From Prolixibacteraceae bacterium (lineage in GTDB: Bacteria; Bacteroidota; Bacteroidia; Bacteroidales; Prolixibacteraceae), in contig JAIBEY010000110.1 of assembly GCA_019459525.1 (NCBI GenBank), forward strand, positions 1 through 63,767: a stretch of 63,767 nt of DNA. The letters are read 5' to 3'. This document shows, in pieces, positions 7,859 through 16,874 of this stretch (positions within the stretch are counted from its first letter, which is position 1; every line of letters starts with the position of its first letter). A program made the position numbers and the translations under genes. The notes beneath the pieces were generated by a model. It was not told the DNA's origin. It was given only the letters and a program-made list of their open reading frames with translations, and did no database searches.

Positions 7859-9982
7859 ATGACTCACTCTATTCGGTCTTTGATCTTTAAAATAGGATCA
7901 TTGTTGTTTGTTTATTTGTTCTCAGCGAATCCTGTTTTTCCGGGACAGGGATCATTTCCTGCACTTTCGAATGTTCGCCATTCGTCGGTTTTGGCCCTTC
8001 CGCAAGCTGCTGATGACCTGCGAATTTGGATAGGTGAGCATTTTGCAAAGGGAAAAATTCCGCCATTTTCGTTTGAATATGGTGGGAAAAAATCAGATAA
8101 GTTTATTAAAAACTGGAAGTTTAAAGCTGAAAAGGGGCATGCCGCTGAGCCCAATTCAGAAGTCACCATTTTCACCTATTCCGAACCTTCAGGAGGGCTT
8201 TCAGTAACCTGTACGGTGACCAGCTTTACCGATTTTCCGGCGGTTGAATGGGTACTGAAATTCAGCAATAAGGCAGCAAAAAATTCATCGATCATTGAAA
8301 AAGCCTGTGCAATTGATTATTCGTTTGCGAGTCAGGATACCGGCAAATTCATTCTGCATCATTCGAGGGGAAGCAATGCGGCAGTGAATGATTTTCAACC
8401 GTTTGATGAACAAATGCAAATCGGGAGAAATAGTTACATGACTCCCATTGGCGGGCGCTCGTCTGACGATACTGCTTTCCCGTTTTTTAATATTGAAATG
8501 CCTGCGCAGCAGGGTATTGTCGTTGCGGTTGGCTGGACCGGAAAATGGTTTGCCGATGTTGTCCGGAAAGATGAACGATCAGTTTCACTTAGATCTGGTA
8601 TGGAAAACATGCATCTCTTATTGCATCCAAATGAAGAAATTCGCACACCAAAAATTTGTTTGCTTTTTTGGAAAGGTGAAGACCGGATGATTGGTCACAA
8701 CCAATTCCGACGATTTATTCTGGCTCATCATACCCGGAAAATTAATGGTCGCAATCCGGAGTTGCCCTTGTCGGTTGCATTCGAATTGGATGGCGCACCT
8801 TTCCCATGTACTGTTCATACCTGTGTAACAGAAACATCCGCTTTGGCGCATATCAAAAGGTATCAGCAATTTAAATTTACGCCTGAACTTTTTTGGTTGG
8901 ATGCCGGGTGGTATTCGGGTTGTGGATGGGACAAAGAAAACGGCGAATGGCCGCAGAATGTTGGTAATTTGACGGTTGACAAAGAACGTTTCCCCAACGG
9001 ACTCAAACCAATTTCAGACGCAGCACATGCTGCCGGTGCAAAATTTATGGTGTGGTTTGAACCGGAACGCGTTTACAAAGGGACACAGGTTTACAACGAG
9101 CACCCAAACTGGTTGCAGAGTTTACCCCATTCCGATTCGTATTTATACGATCTTGGCAATCCGGAAGCCCGGGTATGGTTAACGAATTATTTGACGGATT
9201 TTTTTAAAAAGGAAGGTGTTGATTATTACCGACAGGATTTCAATTTTGATCCGATGCCTTACTGGAAAAACCACGATACGCCAGACCGGATTGGCATTTC
9301 AGAGGCGAAATATATCGAAGGTTTCTACGCTTTCTGGGACAGCTTGCTCGTTCGCTTTCCCAACATGATCATTGATAATTGCGCGTCGGGCGGCAGACGA
9401 ATTGATATTGAAACCACATCGCGAAGCACGCCGTTTTGGCGAACTGATCTGGAACAAAATTCAACTGGTCATCAAAATCATACGTACGGATTGAATTTAT
9501 ACCTGCCTTTGCACGGAACTGCTTTATACAAAACAGGAAATTATTACGTGAGGTCGAGCCTTGGAAGCTTGGCGGTTATAAACTGGAGAACTGATGGCAG
9601 CAACAATGACCGGATAGGAACCTATCAACAATACATTGCTGATTTTAAACGATTAAGGCCTTATTTTTACGGCGATTATTATCCTTTAACCGTCGCTCAT
9701 AAACGTTATATGAATAACAATTCCTGGTTAGCTTACCAGCTAAATCGTCCTGAACAGAAAGACGGAATAGTGTTGGCATTTCGCCGTGACAGGTTTACTG
9801 AGGATTCCATGATAATTAAATTGAATGGTTTAGTTTCCGATGCTTACTATGAATTGTTTTATGAAGACCATGGAGCCCGAATAGCGAAATCGGGTAAAGA
9901 ACTAAAGGATGGAATAGAAATAAAAATTTTGGACAGACCGGGATCTCTGCTGATAAGCTACAAGATGATTGAGAACCGCTAA
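7859..9982 (+). CDS. Secreted GH36-type alpha-galactosidase
   Basis: The ATG at 7859 is preferred over the upstream in-frame TTG because it begins a credible signal peptide (hydrophobic LIFKIGSLLFVYLF), giving 707 residues and periplasmic or surface export. The family pattern is clear: an N-terminal beta-sandwich, then FWLDAGWYSG, WFEPERV, the nucleophile Asp460 in YYRQDFNFDP, and the acid/base Asp516 in CASGGRRID, followed by a C-terminal beta domain (GSLLISYKM). GH36/melibiase enzymes remove terminal alpha-galactose with retention. There is no adjacent SusC/SusD pair, so it is a dispersed glycosidase rather than part of a classical polysaccharide utilisation locus. It converges on the M49 peptidase gene with a 20-base gap. 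Confidence 0.93.
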   Translation: MTHSIRSLIFKIGSLLFVYLFSANPVFPGQGSFPALSNVRHSSVLALPQAADDLRIWIGEHFAKGKIPPFSFEYGGKKSDKFIKNWKFKAEKGHAAEPNSEVTIFTYSEPSGGLSVTCTVTSFTDFPAVEWVLKFSNKAAKNSSIIEKACAIDYSFASQDTGKFILHHSRGSNAAVNDFQPFDEQMQIGRNSYMTPIGGRSSDDTAFPFFNIEMPAQQGIVVAVGWTGKWFADVVRKDERSVSLRSGMENMHLLLHPNEEIRTPKICLLFWKGEDRMIGHNQFRRFILAHHTRKINGRNPELPLSVAFELDGAPFPCTVHTCVTETSALAHIKRYQQFKFTPELFWLDAGWYSGCGWDKENGEWPQNVGNLTVDKERFPNGLKPISDAAHAAGAKFMVWFEPERVYKGTQVYNEHPNWLQSLPHSDSYLYDLGNPEARVWLTNYLTDFFKKEGVDYYRQDFNFDPMPYWKNHDTPDRIGISEAKYIEGFYAFWDSLLVRFPNMIIDNCASGGRRIDIETTSRSTPFWRTDLEQNSTGHQNHTYGLNLYLPLHGTALYKTGNYYVRSSLGSLAVINWRTDGSNNDRIGTYQQYIADFKRLRPYFYGDYYPLTVAHKRYMNNNSWLAYQLNRPEQKDGIVLAFRRDRFTEDSMIIKLNGLVSDAYYELFYEDHGARIAKSGKELKDGIEIKILDRPGSLLISYKMIENR

Positions 9983-10002
9983 AATAGGAAACTTGGAACG
10001 GT

Positions 10003-11958
10003 TTAATTCACCATCGGTAAGAGTCCAAAATCAGCACTATAGCGTAGCATTTGCGAGGTATAATCCTCATCGTACCGAATTTCTACATCGTAAGGTGTTC
10101 CGCAGGGCCAGGTTTTCAGCTCGTAAACCGGATTCAGGAACCCCGCGTAGGGCGCTAAACCCAGTTTTTCGAAACGTTCGAGTATTTCAGCATGCAAATG
10201 CCGATCAACTTTTACTGCATAGTCCTCAACCAGATTTTTGGCAGCTTCAAAATCACCTTTCGACTTTATGCGCTGTATCTCTTTTAAAAGTTGGCCAAAC
10301 AGCTCGCGTAGTTTTTGGTAATCATTAATCCTGACGAATGTTTTTTCATCCTTCCTGACGAATTCCACGATGTTTTGATCTTTTCCGGCTTCATAAACCC
10401 AACGGGCGATCAATTGGCGGTTACGCATGTGCGATTCTTCAATGTCTTTTCCGGGTTCAATCCGGGTTAATTGCGTGAGTAAACCGTTGCGTAAATAAGC
10501 ATCGAACTCGGCTTTGGCGGCTTCTTCAGAAGGAACCAACCCCAGTTTTATCAATTGCTCATCCATGATATAATATAGCGCAAAAAGGTCGGCTCTCGTT
10601 TCTTCAATGGTCGAATAGTAGTTCTTTAAGGCTTCGGTATTCACTCCCTCGCGAACTTTTCCGGAGCCATGCCCCAAACATTCGTGCAGGTCGGTGTGCA
10701 GATTTCCGGCCAGGTAGCCGAACGTTTTGGCCCGTTCAATTTCTTCTGAAGAGCCTGCAAACTCTTCCAGCATTCCATTGTTCATCGAATCCAGAAAATA
10801 CGATTGGGTAATATTTTCGATAGTTACCGATTTTGAGCCGTGTTTTTCGCGAATCCACTCGGCATTCGGCAAATTAATACCTATGGGTGTCGCCGGATAG
10901 CAATCGCCTCCAAGCATCGCCACATGAATTACTTTAGCGCTAACACCTTTTACTTCAGTCTTTTTAAATTCGGGATTTACCGGAGAATGATCTTCGAACC
11001 ACTGTGCATTTTGGCTCAAAATAGTAGCTCGTTTGGTCGCTTCCGTGTCTTTGTAATTTACAATCGATTCCCAACTTCCTTTGATTCCCAGCGGATCGCC
11101 ATACACTTCAATAAATCCATTCACAAAATCTACCTCGCCAGCAAGTTCTTTAACCCAATCCATGCTGTATTGGTCAAATAGAGCCAGATCACCAGTTTCA
11201 TAATACAGAATCAGGCTTCTGATGTATTTTTTCTGAAGTTCGTTGTCGGCATATTCAGTAGCTTTGTTTAACCAGAAAACGATTTGTTCGATTGCTTTTC
11301 CATATTTCCCATTCAGCTTCCAAACTATTTCGGTAAGCTGCCCACTTTCCTTTACAAGTGTTGAATTAAGTCCAAACGAAACGGGTTCAGGGCCAGCATT
11401 TGCCTTTAAATTGGCATAAAAAGCTTCGGCCTCAGCCTGACTAACTCCCTGATAATAATTGTTGGATGAAGTTTCGATTAAGTCTTTATCCGATTCCAGA
11501 TTCACTCGCTTAACTTCTTTGCTGGGGTTAAAAATGACATCACGGATTTCGGAAATGAACGACTCAAAGCTCTTGCCTGAAGGAATTGAAAGGTCGCTCC
11601 AATCCGATTTTGCAAGTAATTCATCGAAAAAGGAATCCGAAAATCCTGCTGGTATTTTTTCTGTAGAATAATGGTGATGAATTCCATTCGAAAACCAGAC
11701 TCGTTTGAGGTATATTTCGAATAGTTTAAATGATTCAGAATCACGGTTTCCTGAGAATGTTGTCCATATCGTTTCGAGCACAGCCCGTATGCGCAAATTA
11801 TACCTGTTGTTTTGATCCCACAAAATGTCTCGTCCGCAAAGCGCTGCCTGCGAAAGGTGATAGATATATAGTTTTTTTTTCGGATCAAGCACTTCGAATT
11901 GCGGCACTGAATACCTTAAAATTTTTATATCGGCAAATTTCTCAGCAAAAACGTTCAT
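10003..11958 (-). CDS. M49-family dipeptidyl peptidase III-like metallopeptidase
   Basis: This is a 651-residue protein with the diagnostic M49 zinc site HECLGH (His425, Glu426, His430), which has one more residue between the histidines than ordinary HExxH enzymes, and the downstream EETRAD (around 452-457) providing the third ligand Glu. M49 enzymes remove dipeptides from the N-terminus of oligopeptides. There is no signal peptide (MNVFAEKFADIK), so it should act in the cytosol on imported peptides. Its ATG overlaps the TGA of the upstream methyltransferase gene by four bases (ATGA), implying translational coupling. Relatives are sometimes mislabelled dihydrofolate reductase; nothing here supports that. 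Confidence 0.93.
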   Translation of the reverse strand: MNVFAEKFADIKILRYSVPQFEVLDPKKKLYIYHLSQAALCGRDILWDQNNRYNLRIRAVLETIWTTFSGNRDSESFKLFEIYLKRVWFSNGIHHHYSTEKIPAGFSDSFFDELLAKSDWSDLSIPSGKSFESFISEIRDVIFNPSKEVKRVNLESDKDLIETSSNNYYQGVSQAEAEAFYANLKANAGPEPVSFGLNSTLVKESGQLTEIVWKLNGKYGKAIEQIVFWLNKATEYADNELQKKYIRSLILYYETGDLALFDQYSMDWVKELAGEVDFVNGFIEVYGDPLGIKGSWESIVNYKDTEATKRATILSQNAQWFEDHSPVNPEFKKTEVKGVSAKVIHVAMLGGDCYPATPIGINLPNAEWIREKHGSKSVTIENITQSYFLDSMNNGMLEEFAGSSEEIERAKTFGYLAGNLHTDLHECLGHGSGKVREGVNTEALKNYYSTIEETRADLFALYYIMDEQLIKLGLVPSEEAAKAEFDAYLRNGLLTQLTRIEPGKDIEESHMRNRQLIARWVYEAGKDQNIVEFVRKDEKTFVRINDYQKLRELFGQLLKEIQRIKSKGDFEAAKNLVEDYAVKVDRHLHAEILERFEKLGLAPYAGFLNPVYELKTWPCGTPYDVEIRYDEDYTSQMLRYSADFGLLPMVN

Positions 11959-12641
11959 TGGACTCCTTGTTTATGTAGTTCTTCAAATTTTTTTTCCAGT
12001 AAATCAACCCGTTTAATCGATACCCGTAACCATTCGAGTAGCAGTTTTTGCTGTTCCCTGTCGGTTAAATGCCAATCAATGGAAGAATTATGGCGAAGCT
12101 GGTGCGTTAAATGATGTAAGGTAACCGCAACAGCAACCGATACATTTAAGCTTTCAGTAAAACCAACCATCGGAATTTTCATAAATTCGTCTGCCTCTTT
12201 TTTTGCCCAATCGGTTAGTCCCGGTCGTTCACAACCAAAAATAAGGGCAGTCTTGCCTTTGGCCAGATCAAAATTTTCTAAATCGGTATCGTGCTCATGC
12301 GGACTGGCCAAAACAATACGGTAGCCCTCCCGTCGTAATTTACCAAGCGCTTCAGGGGTATTCATCTCCCTCCCGTTGTGGCGGTTTACAGTAATCCAGT
12401 TGGCGGCACCTCTGACCACATCCGGATTAACCTGAAAAATATGTTTATTTTCAATAACATGAACATTCTGGATACCAAAGCAATCGGCCGTTCTGACTAC
12501 GGCACTTGTATTTTGCGTCTGGTACAAATCTTCCAGAACAACTGTCAGGTAATTTGTCCGTTGCGAAAGTATGGAATGAAACAGGGCAAGCCTGTCTGCT
12601 GTAACAAATTGGGAGAGAAACTGAATTAATTGGTAATCCAT
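11955..12641 (-). CDS. trmH: TrmH-type tRNA/rRNA 2'-O-methyltransferase (SPOUT)
   Basis: The 228-residue protein has the three SpoU/TrmH motifs: NTSAVVRTADCFG (catalytic Arg near residue 50), IFGCERPGL, and the knot motif SLNVSVAVAVTLHHL. A basic helical C-terminal tail (RVSIKRVDLLEKKFEEL) matches the extension of TrmH, which 2'-O-methylates guanosine 18 in tRNA. A related rRNA target cannot be excluded, so the symbol is a best fit. It is soluble, dimeric through the trefoil knot by family. The stop overlaps the start of the M49 peptidase gene by four bases, and a terminator separates it from the HU gene upstream. Confidence 0.88.
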   Translation of the reverse strand: MDYQLIQFLSQFVTADRLALFHSILSQRTNYLTVVLEDLYQTQNTSAVVRTADCFGIQNVHVIENKHIFQVNPDVVRGAANWITVNRHNGREMNTPEALGKLRREGYRIVLASPHEHDTDLENFDLAKGKTALIFGCERPGLTDWAKKEADEFMKIPMVGFTESLNVSVAVAVTLHHLTHQLRHNSSIDWHLTDREQQKLLLEWLRVSIKRVDLLEKKFEELHKQGVQ

Positions 12642-12670
12642 TTTTATATGTTTTGGCCAGGCAAAGATAA

Positions 12671-12704
12671 AAAAAAGGGAAGCATAACAATTTATGCATC
12701 CCTT
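12671..12704 (-). terminator. Intrinsic terminator downstream of HU
   Basis: A near-perfect stem (GGGAAGCATAA at 12677-12687 with TTATGCATCCC at 12692-12702, one mismatch) has T-runs on both sides, so it can act in both directions. It lies 25-55 bases past the HU stop. Confidence 0.85.
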
Positions 12705-12729
12705 CTGTAATTTTTTTTTAGGAAAAAGA

Positions 12730-12999
12730 CTAGATCGTATCAGCTAATTCAGCACCTGGTTTAAATTTAACTACTTTCTTTTCAGCAATTTCAATTGTTT
12801 TACCAGTCTGTGGGTTTCTTCCGGTTCTTGCGCTGCGTGAAGCGACAGAGAAAGAGCCAAATCCAATAAGGGCTACGCGATCGCCATTTTTAAGGGCATC
12901 AGAAGTGGCATCTACAAAAGCGTCTAATGCTTTTTTAGCATCAGCTTTTGTTAAGTTAGCTTTGTCGGCAATTGCATCGATTAATTGAGCTTTGTTCAT
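12730..12999 (-). CDS. HU-family DNA-binding protein
   Basis: The 89-residue histone-like protein has the standard HU plan: an N-terminal two-helix dimerisation region (MNKAQLIDAIADKANLTKADAKKAL), then GFGSFSV, and the DNA-binding beta arm with the signature ARTGRNPQTGKTIEIA, where the arm-tip Pro intercalates between base pairs. It packages and bends DNA as a homo- or heterodimer. The fully conserved arm argues for true HU rather than the divergent Bacteroidota HU-like proteins found in mobile elements. Monocistronic, judging by the strong terminator downstream and the AT-rich upstream region. Confidence 0.97.
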   Translation of the reverse strand: MNKAQLIDAIADKANLTKADAKKALDAFVDATSDALKNGDRVALIGFGSFSVASRSARTGRNPQTGKTIEIAEKKVVKFKPGAELADTI

Positions 13000-13212
13000 A
13001 AGACAACTTGTTTAGGGTTAAAAAATATTTAAATTAAAATCAGTTAAAATGGCAATCTTATAAAAGATGGAAACATCGAAACCTTAATAAAATCAAGGCT
13101 TTCAATAAGCTAATTTTATTATGACACTAAATTCCTAAATTCGATTCAAAAAAGCAACCCTTATGGCAGTTTTTTTTTAAATATTTTTTCTGTGTTTTTT
13201 TTTCTTATTGGC

Positions 13213-13242
13213 TTTGTAGATTAAAAAAATGTACTACTTTTG
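13213..13242 (+). promoter_or_regulatory. Promoter of the tRNA-Ser gene
   Basis: TTTG at 13213-13216 and TACTTTTG at 13235-13242 are separated by 18 bases, close to the ideal 19, and both elements match the Bacteroidota consensus exactly. The tRNA begins 12 bases downstream. Confidence 0.8.
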
Positions 13243-13253
13243 CCACCGCGTTT

Positions 13254-13340
13254 GGAGAGATGGCAGAGTGGTCGAACGCGGCGGTCTTGAAAACCGTTGA
13301 CCGTGTGAGCGGTCCGGGGGTTCGAATCCCTCTCTCTCCG
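13254..13340 (+). tRNA. tRNA-Ser (anticodon UGA)
   Basis: This 87-base class II tRNA folds cleanly: acceptor GGAGAGA / TCTCTCC, an anticodon stem GCGGT/ACCGT around the loop CTTGAAA (anticodon TGA, reading UCA and other UCN codons), a long variable arm (GACCGTGTGAGCGGTC) as expected of tRNA-Ser, and a T arm with TTCGAAT. The discriminator base is G, as for serine. The 3' CCA is not encoded (CAG follows), so it must be added after transcription. The gene stands alone with its own promoter and terminator. Confidence 0.98.
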
Positions 13341-13350
13341 CAGAGTCTAA

Positions 13351-13385
13351 AGGTCTGAATTTCATTGAAATTCAGACCTTTTTTT
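13351..13385 (+). terminator. Intrinsic terminator after tRNA-Ser
   Basis: A perfect 12-bp stem AGGTCTGAATTT / AAATTCAGACCT with a 5-base loop is followed by a T-run (13379-13385), beginning 10 bases after the tRNA. Confidence 0.92.
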
Positions 13386-13498
13386 GATTTATAAAAAATT
13401 TTTCTTGATCCCTTTTTCTGATCCTGTTTCTTTCCATTTCATTGAACATCATTTATATATTTAGTTCATTAAACGAAAATCGCTGGCAGGTATTCGCG

Positions 13499-16483
13499 TT
13501 ATTCTTCAAAGGAAATAAGCGCTTGCCTGTTTTTTCCATCCATTACTACGTGTAGTTCATTGGCAAAACAAACGTGTTTAATGTACTTTCCTTCTTCAAT
13601 AACCGGCATCTTTTGTATGAGGTCCATATTTATGGTGGCATCCTGCGAATTGTGCGGAACAGTAAAATAACCAACATTCATAGAGGTAACATTATGAAAA
13701 AAGTGAGAACCTAACGAACCATCCAACGGAAAGTCGGATAAGCCCATTTCAACAATAATCCTGGCTTTCGAGATATGCGCCCATAAAACCGGGATGCCGG
13801 TAAAGGGGTCCCGGGTACCCCATCTTCCAGGCCCTATCAGTATGTATTCTTTATTCAGGAAATCCATTTTCCGGTTAAACTGGCTGATTTCTTCAGCAAT
13901 TTCTCTGGTTTTCATTTTGTCGAACCTGGTTGGGTCAACAAATATTACATCCTGGATGCCGGTGATCACTCCGTTACCCATACCGCGCCTGGCATACATA
14001 AGCGTTTTTTTAGGATCAATGTTTCCAAGATTAACTGTTAGTTGCTCTTCCCGGCGTATTAATGGTTTGATTTGTAACAAATAGAAAGTGGGTAGTTGAT
14101 TATCCCCTTTTTCGAGGTCAACAGCGTATTCAATTTCAACCGGCGAGCCCATCGCTTCGCGGAAAAGCTTAAGTAAAAGCGATAGGGTGTCGGAAAGTGG
14201 AATGTGTTTGTATTTCAGTATGTTGGCAAAGTCAACAACTCGAAGTCCGGGGGTTTCAATACCGGGAATCAGGCAGTCATTTTCGTAATCGAAAACGGAG
14301 GCACAATGTTGCAGTACTCCATCTTTTTCAGCCGACGAGATTTTTAATTTGCGTATCGCCGCATTTTCGCCTCCGTTCTCGAGGTCGAATTGCATGTGAT
14401 CCATATCAATTGCGTAAAACTCTTTTTGAGAATCGCGAATTAAATCGTGTTCGCTTGATGTATTTATATGTGGGTATTTGGGGCAGAACCGGTAAGCTTT
14501 TTCGCCACCTACCACATACATGCCCAGACCTATCGCCGAAACAGCAAAGCCATCTTCAGGTTCCATGTACGAAACCGGGTAAAAATTATAGGATTGGGCT
14601 ATTCCGCTTATAGAAGGATAATAATGGTCACTGTATTGGTGACCAACAACCTCCTGTATGACTACGGCCATTTTTTCCTCCTCAATTTTGTAGTTCACCG
14701 CATCGAAATACGACATGGCCGATTCAGTAAAAATACTGGCATAAACCAATTTGATGGCTGTTTCGAGTTGTTGATGCCGGATGTTAATGTCAGGATGGTT
14801 GTTCGGAATCAGATAAGTGGCATAAACTCCTGAAAATGGTTGGGTCAGCGAATCTTCAAACAGCCCCGACGAACGTATAGCCAGTGGTTTTTTGACATGC
14901 TCAAGGTAGCTGAACAAACGTTCCTGAAGTTCTTCGCCAAACTGCGATTCCAGGAAAATGGTTTTCGTCCGTTCATAATCGTTGCTCGAATAGATTTCCT
15001 CGAACAAATTGTTGTTTTCCAGAAATTTATCGAATTCGCCAGCTCCGATTACTGCCGTTGCTGGAATTCGGATATTTATTTCAGGAATAATGCCGGCAAA
15101 GTCGATGTTTTCCAGAAAGTTGCACATGAATGCCATTCCCCGTCCTTTTCCGCCCATCGATCCTTTTCCCAGGCGAACGATATAACGGTTGCCCGAAACA
15201 AGTGTCGGATCGAAATCGATGATCGTACCACGCAGTTTCTGTATTCGTACCTTTTGAAACACATCCAGACAAAACTGCCTCAATTCATTGGTGTTTTTGA
15301 AGTCCTCGAAACGATAGGGGAGCAGTTGCTCGGCAATGTTGATTTCACCGCGCGCCATCAGCCAGGTTGAGAATGAATTGCGTTGCCCGTGGTAGGCCAA
15401 TGCCGATTCGGGAACAATCCGGAACATTTCCTGGAACTCGGCCATGTTATGCGCAATCATGATGGGGTTTCCATCGGTATCTTTAAATACGAAATTTCCG
15501 AAGCCAAGACGTTTGTAAATGTAATTGTGAATGTCCAGGGCCAGGCTTTCTGAATTTTTATTGATGAAATCGGCGCCTACATTGAGTGCCCGTTGTGCAT
15601 TGTTTACATCATGGCTTTGCAATAAAACAGGAACCGGAAACCGCAGGGTGGAATTTACATATTTGAGCAAGTCAACCCCGGCTTCTTCATCTTCGGCTCC
15701 GTTGCGCGGAAATTTTACGTCAGAAATAACTGATAGCAGGTAATTCTTGTATTTATTGATGGCTTGAACCGCTTCTTCGTAATTGCTTACCAGTATTACT
15801 TTTGGCCGGGCCCTCAATTTCATGATTTTATGTAATTCGTCAGCCGATTTATCTTCTACCAGGTTCTGGGTTTGTGTCATGATGTTGGTGTACAGCATCG
15901 GTAAGTACCGCGAATAATACTGAATAGAGTCTTCAACCAGCAGGATGACCCTGACATTTCCGCTACGGGTATCCTCTTCCACGTTTTTTTTGTCTTCGAT
16001 GTACTTGATCATCGCAAGGAAAACATTTGAGTTCCCATTCCAGACAAATACCCGGTCGATCGATTCAATCTTGGTAGTAGAAGTTTGGAAATACCTCAAA
16101 TCGCCATTGTTATTGACCAAAAGCAGGATCGGAATATGTGGTTTTATCTTGTAAATGGCATTGGCCGCCAGAATCGGAATGCTTTTGTCAACCCCAACCA
16201 TAATGATAGCCAGCTCAAAATCGCGTGTTTTAACCATCCGCAACGCATCTTCTTCGGAATTGACACTGGTGAACCGGGGATAGGTATATAGATTAAGTTG
16301 AAGGAATTCGCCAAAAATCTTGTCGGTAAACTGCCCTTCACGAACAATCGAGTAACTGTCATAAAGTGTCGCCAGCAAAAGAATCTCTTTTACTTTGGTG
16401 GGCATCAGTTCCTGAAAGATATCACGATCACTTTTCTTTAACTTATATATGGATGAGAGTGAAACCGAATCAATGTTTTCCAT
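13499..16483 (-). CDS. Receiver-like / PPDK-N (PEP/pyruvate-binding) multidomain protein
   Basis: In this 994-residue cytosolic protein, residues 30-130 and 178-325 each resemble response-regulator receiver folds; the second keeps VED (183-185), a candidate phosphoacceptor Asp255 in SDVKFP and a Lys309. Residues about 430-810 match the ATP-grasp-like N-terminal domain of PEP synthase and pyruvate phosphate dikinase: GKGSMGGKGRGMAF, AIRSSGLFEDS, and EIEYAVDL followed by YLLQIKP. The phosphohistidine swivel and PEP-binding barrel of true PEP synthase are absent. Instead there is a distinct end (811-994) with GPGRWGTRDP and GSHFFHN. A regulatory phosphotransfer role is inferred, not shown; annotation as PEP synthase would overstate it. 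It converges on the tRNA-Ser gene and appears monocistronic. Confidence 0.82.
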   Translation of the reverse strand: MENIDSVSLSSIYKLKKSDRDIFQELMPTKVKEILLLATLYDSYSIVREGQFTDKIFGEFLQLNLYTYPRFTSVNSEEDALRMVKTRDFELAIIMVGVDKSIPILAANAIYKIKPHIPILLLVNNNGDLRYFQTSTTKIESIDRVFVWNGNSNVFLAMIKYIEDKKNVEEDTRSGNVRVILLVEDSIQYYSRYLPMLYTNIMTQTQNLVEDKSADELHKIMKLRARPKVILVSNYEEAVQAINKYKNYLLSVISDVKFPRNGAEDEEAGVDLLKYVNSTLRFPVPVLLQSHDVNNAQRALNVGADFINKNSESLALDIHNYIYKRLGFGNFVFKDTDGNPIMIAHNMAEFQEMFRIVPESALAYHGQRNSFSTWLMARGEINIAEQLLPYRFEDFKNTNELRQFCLDVFQKVRIQKLRGTIIDFDPTLVSGNRYIVRLGKGSMGGKGRGMAFMCNFLENIDFAGIIPEINIRIPATAVIGAGEFDKFLENNNLFEEIYSSNDYERTKTIFLESQFGEELQERLFSYLEHVKKPLAIRSSGLFEDSLTQPFSGVYATYLIPNNHPDINIRHQQLETAIKLVYASIFTESAMSYFDAVNYKIEEEKMAVVIQEVVGHQYSDHYYPSISGIAQSYNFYPVSYMEPEDGFAVSAIGLGMYVVGGEKAYRFCPKYPHINTSSEHDLIRDSQKEFYAIDMDHMQFDLENGGENAAIRKLKISSAEKDGVLQHCASVFDYENDCLIPGIETPGLRVVDFANILKYKHIPLSDTLSLLLKLFREAMGSPVEIEYAVDLEKGDNQLPTFYLLQIKPLIRREEQLTVNLGNIDPKKTLMYARRGMGNGVITGIQDVIFVDPTRFDKMKTREIAEEISQFNRKMDFLNKEYILIGPGRWGTRDPFTGIPVLWAHISKARIIVEMGLSDFPLDGSLGSHFFHNVTSMNVGYFTVPHNSQDATINMDLIQKMPVIEEGKYIKHVCFANELHVVMDGKNRQALISFEE

Positions 16484-16597
16484 GCTGAGAATAAATTTTG
16501 GGTTGTATATACCCCGTTTACAAGGAGTGAAAAGTATAAAAAATATACCTTTTAAATTCCGCTGTTTAGATGTTGTGCAAACTTCAGGAATATATTT

Positions 16598-16605
16598 TAC
16601 TTTTA
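16598..16605 (+). promoter_or_regulatory. Possible -7 element before the 37-codon ORF
   Basis: TACTTTTA differs from TAnnTTTG only at the last base and lies 23 bases before the ATG at 16628. No convincing -33 TTTG was found at the right distance. Confidence 0.3.
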
Positions 16606-16627
16606 TAACGATTAAAATCTGAACCCA

Positions 16628-16741
16628 ATGAAAACTTTCCTGATTTTAGCACATCTGTTATTGTCGGTTACCGGCTTTTGCCAAAAGAATCAATACTTCT
16701 TTAGCGGGAAAAACCAGAACGACCGGACGGTTTTGAAATAA
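16628..16741 (+). pseudogene. 37-codon secreted peptide ORF, possibly a decayed gene
   Basis: The ATG at 16628 begins a textbook signal peptide (MKTFLILAHLLLSVTGFCQ, with likely cleavage after FCQ) and then stops after QNDRTVLK. Downstream, the +3 frame reads on as coding-like sequence (KFVSDLEITNNKTYEES near 16825-16880) into the VOC gene region. The simplest reading is a broken gene for a larger exported protein, with only its start and some end left. A real small exported peptide cannot be ruled out. It sits in the otherwise empty 391-base gap between the divergent PPDK-N and VOC genes. Confidence 0.4.
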
Positions 16742-16874
16742 AACAGAATGGATTAATTCAGTGCACAGGAACCAATTGCTCTTTGAGCCAAGGAGGAATT
16801 GGTTTGTGCCCGAAGGTTCAAAAAAACAATTCCGAAATTTGTATCCGATCTAGAAATTACTAACAACAAAACTT

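Noticed and set aside
10003-11958. Calling the M49 gene a dihydrofolate reductase, as similar proteins are sometimes labelled
   Set aside because: The HECLGH and EETRAD zinc motifs and the length fit M49 only; no reductase motif is present.
14840-15370. Plus-strand open frame inside the PPDK-N gene
   Set aside because: It overlaps the best-conserved part of the PPDK-N region on the other strand, so it is a shadow.
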